Source: Viscum album
Taxonomy: Eukaryota; Streptophyta; Magnoliopsida; Santalales; Viscaceae
Assembly (NCBI GenBank): GCA_963277665.1
Contig: OY728122.1
Coordinates: 1,548,964,868 to 1,549,028,867 of the forward strand
Direction: 5' to 3'
Length of the DNA: 64,000 nucleotides
Made by a program: the position numbers and the translations under genes. Below the pieces are notes generated by a model. That model was not told the origin of the DNA. It ran no database searches and saw only the letters and a list, made by a program, of their open reading frames with translations. This document shows, one piece after another, positions 62,969 to 64,000 of the stretch. Each line of letters opens with the position of its first letter. Position 1 is the stretch's first letter.

Positions 62969-63513
62969 TATAAGGGTACAGTTTTTTGGAAAACTTCTTT
63001 TGTATTTTTTCAAGCCTTGGATGTAAAAAATATGTTTTGATTATGGTCTGGAGTTAGAGTTATGATTTTGGTCATTGGGGGAGACACCCAGGGTGGAAGC
63101 CATGGTGGAAGATATTAACTAACATGTTTTTCATTTGTGCTCAAGGGAGTTTTCCATTTTAAATCATGGAATACCCAAGATGTGAAATTTCTATTTTGAG
63201 GGGCATAATGTCTAGGAGTGTTTGGTGAGATCCCAATATAACTAAGGGATATACATAACCCTCTTTCATTCCCTGTGGAATTTAATATTAAATATGGTTT
63301 TAATAATCATACGAATCCTCCTTTTATCATTCGTCAGTTACAGTATGTGGGAGTCACCATGGTGTGGAGTTGTCAGCTCGGTGAGTATAGTGTTTAGATG
63401 ATTCACATATGAGAAATGGGGATGGTAGAAACCCCCATTTCAGGAGCCATTATGGATCTATGTTGTGGTGTTTTTAGGAATTTAGGTTTTTGGGAAATGG
63501 TGAGGATGGATTA
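62969..63513 (+). repeat. Element C 3' LTR, first 0.55 kb
   Basis: It aligns with 2959-3500 and 13770-14300. An anchor is GTTTGGTGAGATCCC near 63220, 3205 and 14020. It follows C's pol end, which is the key evidence for which family the long repeats near the window start belong to. It is cut at 63513 by another element. Confidence 0.65.
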
Positions 63514-64000
63514 TGTGACAACCCGCATTATCACGGGTTGAGAAAATGAGGAGAAATTTGATTGTTTGTTTCTGAGTCGTTTTTGGGGAGATGTTAATTT
63601 ATTATGTTATAAGATCTTAGGAAATGTTCTTAAACAATATATTGCTCCATGAATAGTGTGTTTACCCAAGGGAAGGTAATAGGTAGAATTCCATAACAAT
63701 CGTATTTTCAAAGAATATTTAATAATTAATTAGTTAATTATAAAATATTCAAACACATTAAAACAGTGATATATTTTGAATAGATAGTCAGAATAAGATT
63801 TTTTATCTATATTTGATTATAAAAAGTTGTGGAATGGGGTTTTAAATTATTGATAAACCCACTGTGGTTGTTGAAGTCAGGCTACGGACATTTTTCACCT
63901 TTTGTTCCATTTTTTCCACCTCTAACAACTTAAGACATTAAAATATATTTATATTAGAATAAATTTAAATTTTTTGATATATTGAATTAAATGCAACCCT
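63514..64000 (+). mobile_element. Start of a further LTR element, E
   Basis: Similarity to the C LTR stops at GGATTA and a new sequence begins TGTGACAACCCGC, the form of many plant gypsy LTR starts. The first 25 bases contain a short inverted repeat, AACCCG...CGGGTT. It runs to the window end, so its partner LTR and orientation cannot be checked. Confidence 0.45.

Noticed and set aside
1..64000. Host genes, bacterial or phage system, CRISPR array
   Set aside because: The longest open frames are about 118 codons, no non-transposon domain was recognised, and there are no regularly spaced identical repeats. Everything readable is retroelement sequence.

Overview
The window looks like repeat-filled heterochromatin from a land plant, probably one with a large genome. 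It is very A+T-rich, CpG-poor and littered with stop codons. Every protein-like stretch I can recognise comes from Ty3/gypsy LTR retrotransposons, plus one possible LINE-like fragment. I found no intact host gene, rRNA, functional tRNA, CRISPR array or bacterial-type operon. The reading frames of 60-118 codons are decay remnants or chance openings. The species cannot be named from the sequence.

The layout is best read as retrotransposons inside retrotransposons. The outermost is a plus-strand gypsy element, here called C: 5' LTR about 13770-17090, leader/gag remnant about 17093-18300 and 27705-27868, then 48490-49459, pol 60343-62740, 3' LTR from 62969. Three elements sit inside it. R4 (18301-27699, plus strand) has 2.9 kb LTRs and no recognisable pol. 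B (about 27869-48489, minus strand) is a gypsy element with gag, protease, RT, integrase and 2.4 kb LTRs. D (about 49460-60342, plus strand) is a gypsy element inserted in C's reverse transcriptase. B's reverse transcriptase is split by an 11.5 kb element (32389-43883, minus strand) with 4.65 kb LTRs, a Met-type primer binding site, a polypurine tract and a perfect 5-bp target duplication CCATG. It carries only a gag remnant, so it is a non-autonomous LARD / TR-GAG type element. A small tRNA-derived SINE-like insert lies inside it. Another LTR element seems to start at 63514 and run off the window.

The first 11.6 kb repeats the same composite order found further right: C's left flank, C's LTR and leader, then B's 3' LTR, integrase and part of RT. 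It is best explained as an old tandem segmental duplication joined near 11609-11625, made after B entered C and before R4 and the LARD arrived.

None of these elements appears able to encode a working protein. The most interesting items are the well-bounded gag-only LARD, three CpG-rich GTACGTAC-type repeats in each of its LTR leaders, the SINE-like insert, the composite tandem duplication, and the unclassified R4 element, whose internal region shares a leader segment with the LARD. All similarity statements come from reading and hand alignment. Boundaries without a stated duplication or LTR end are good to tens of bases at best.
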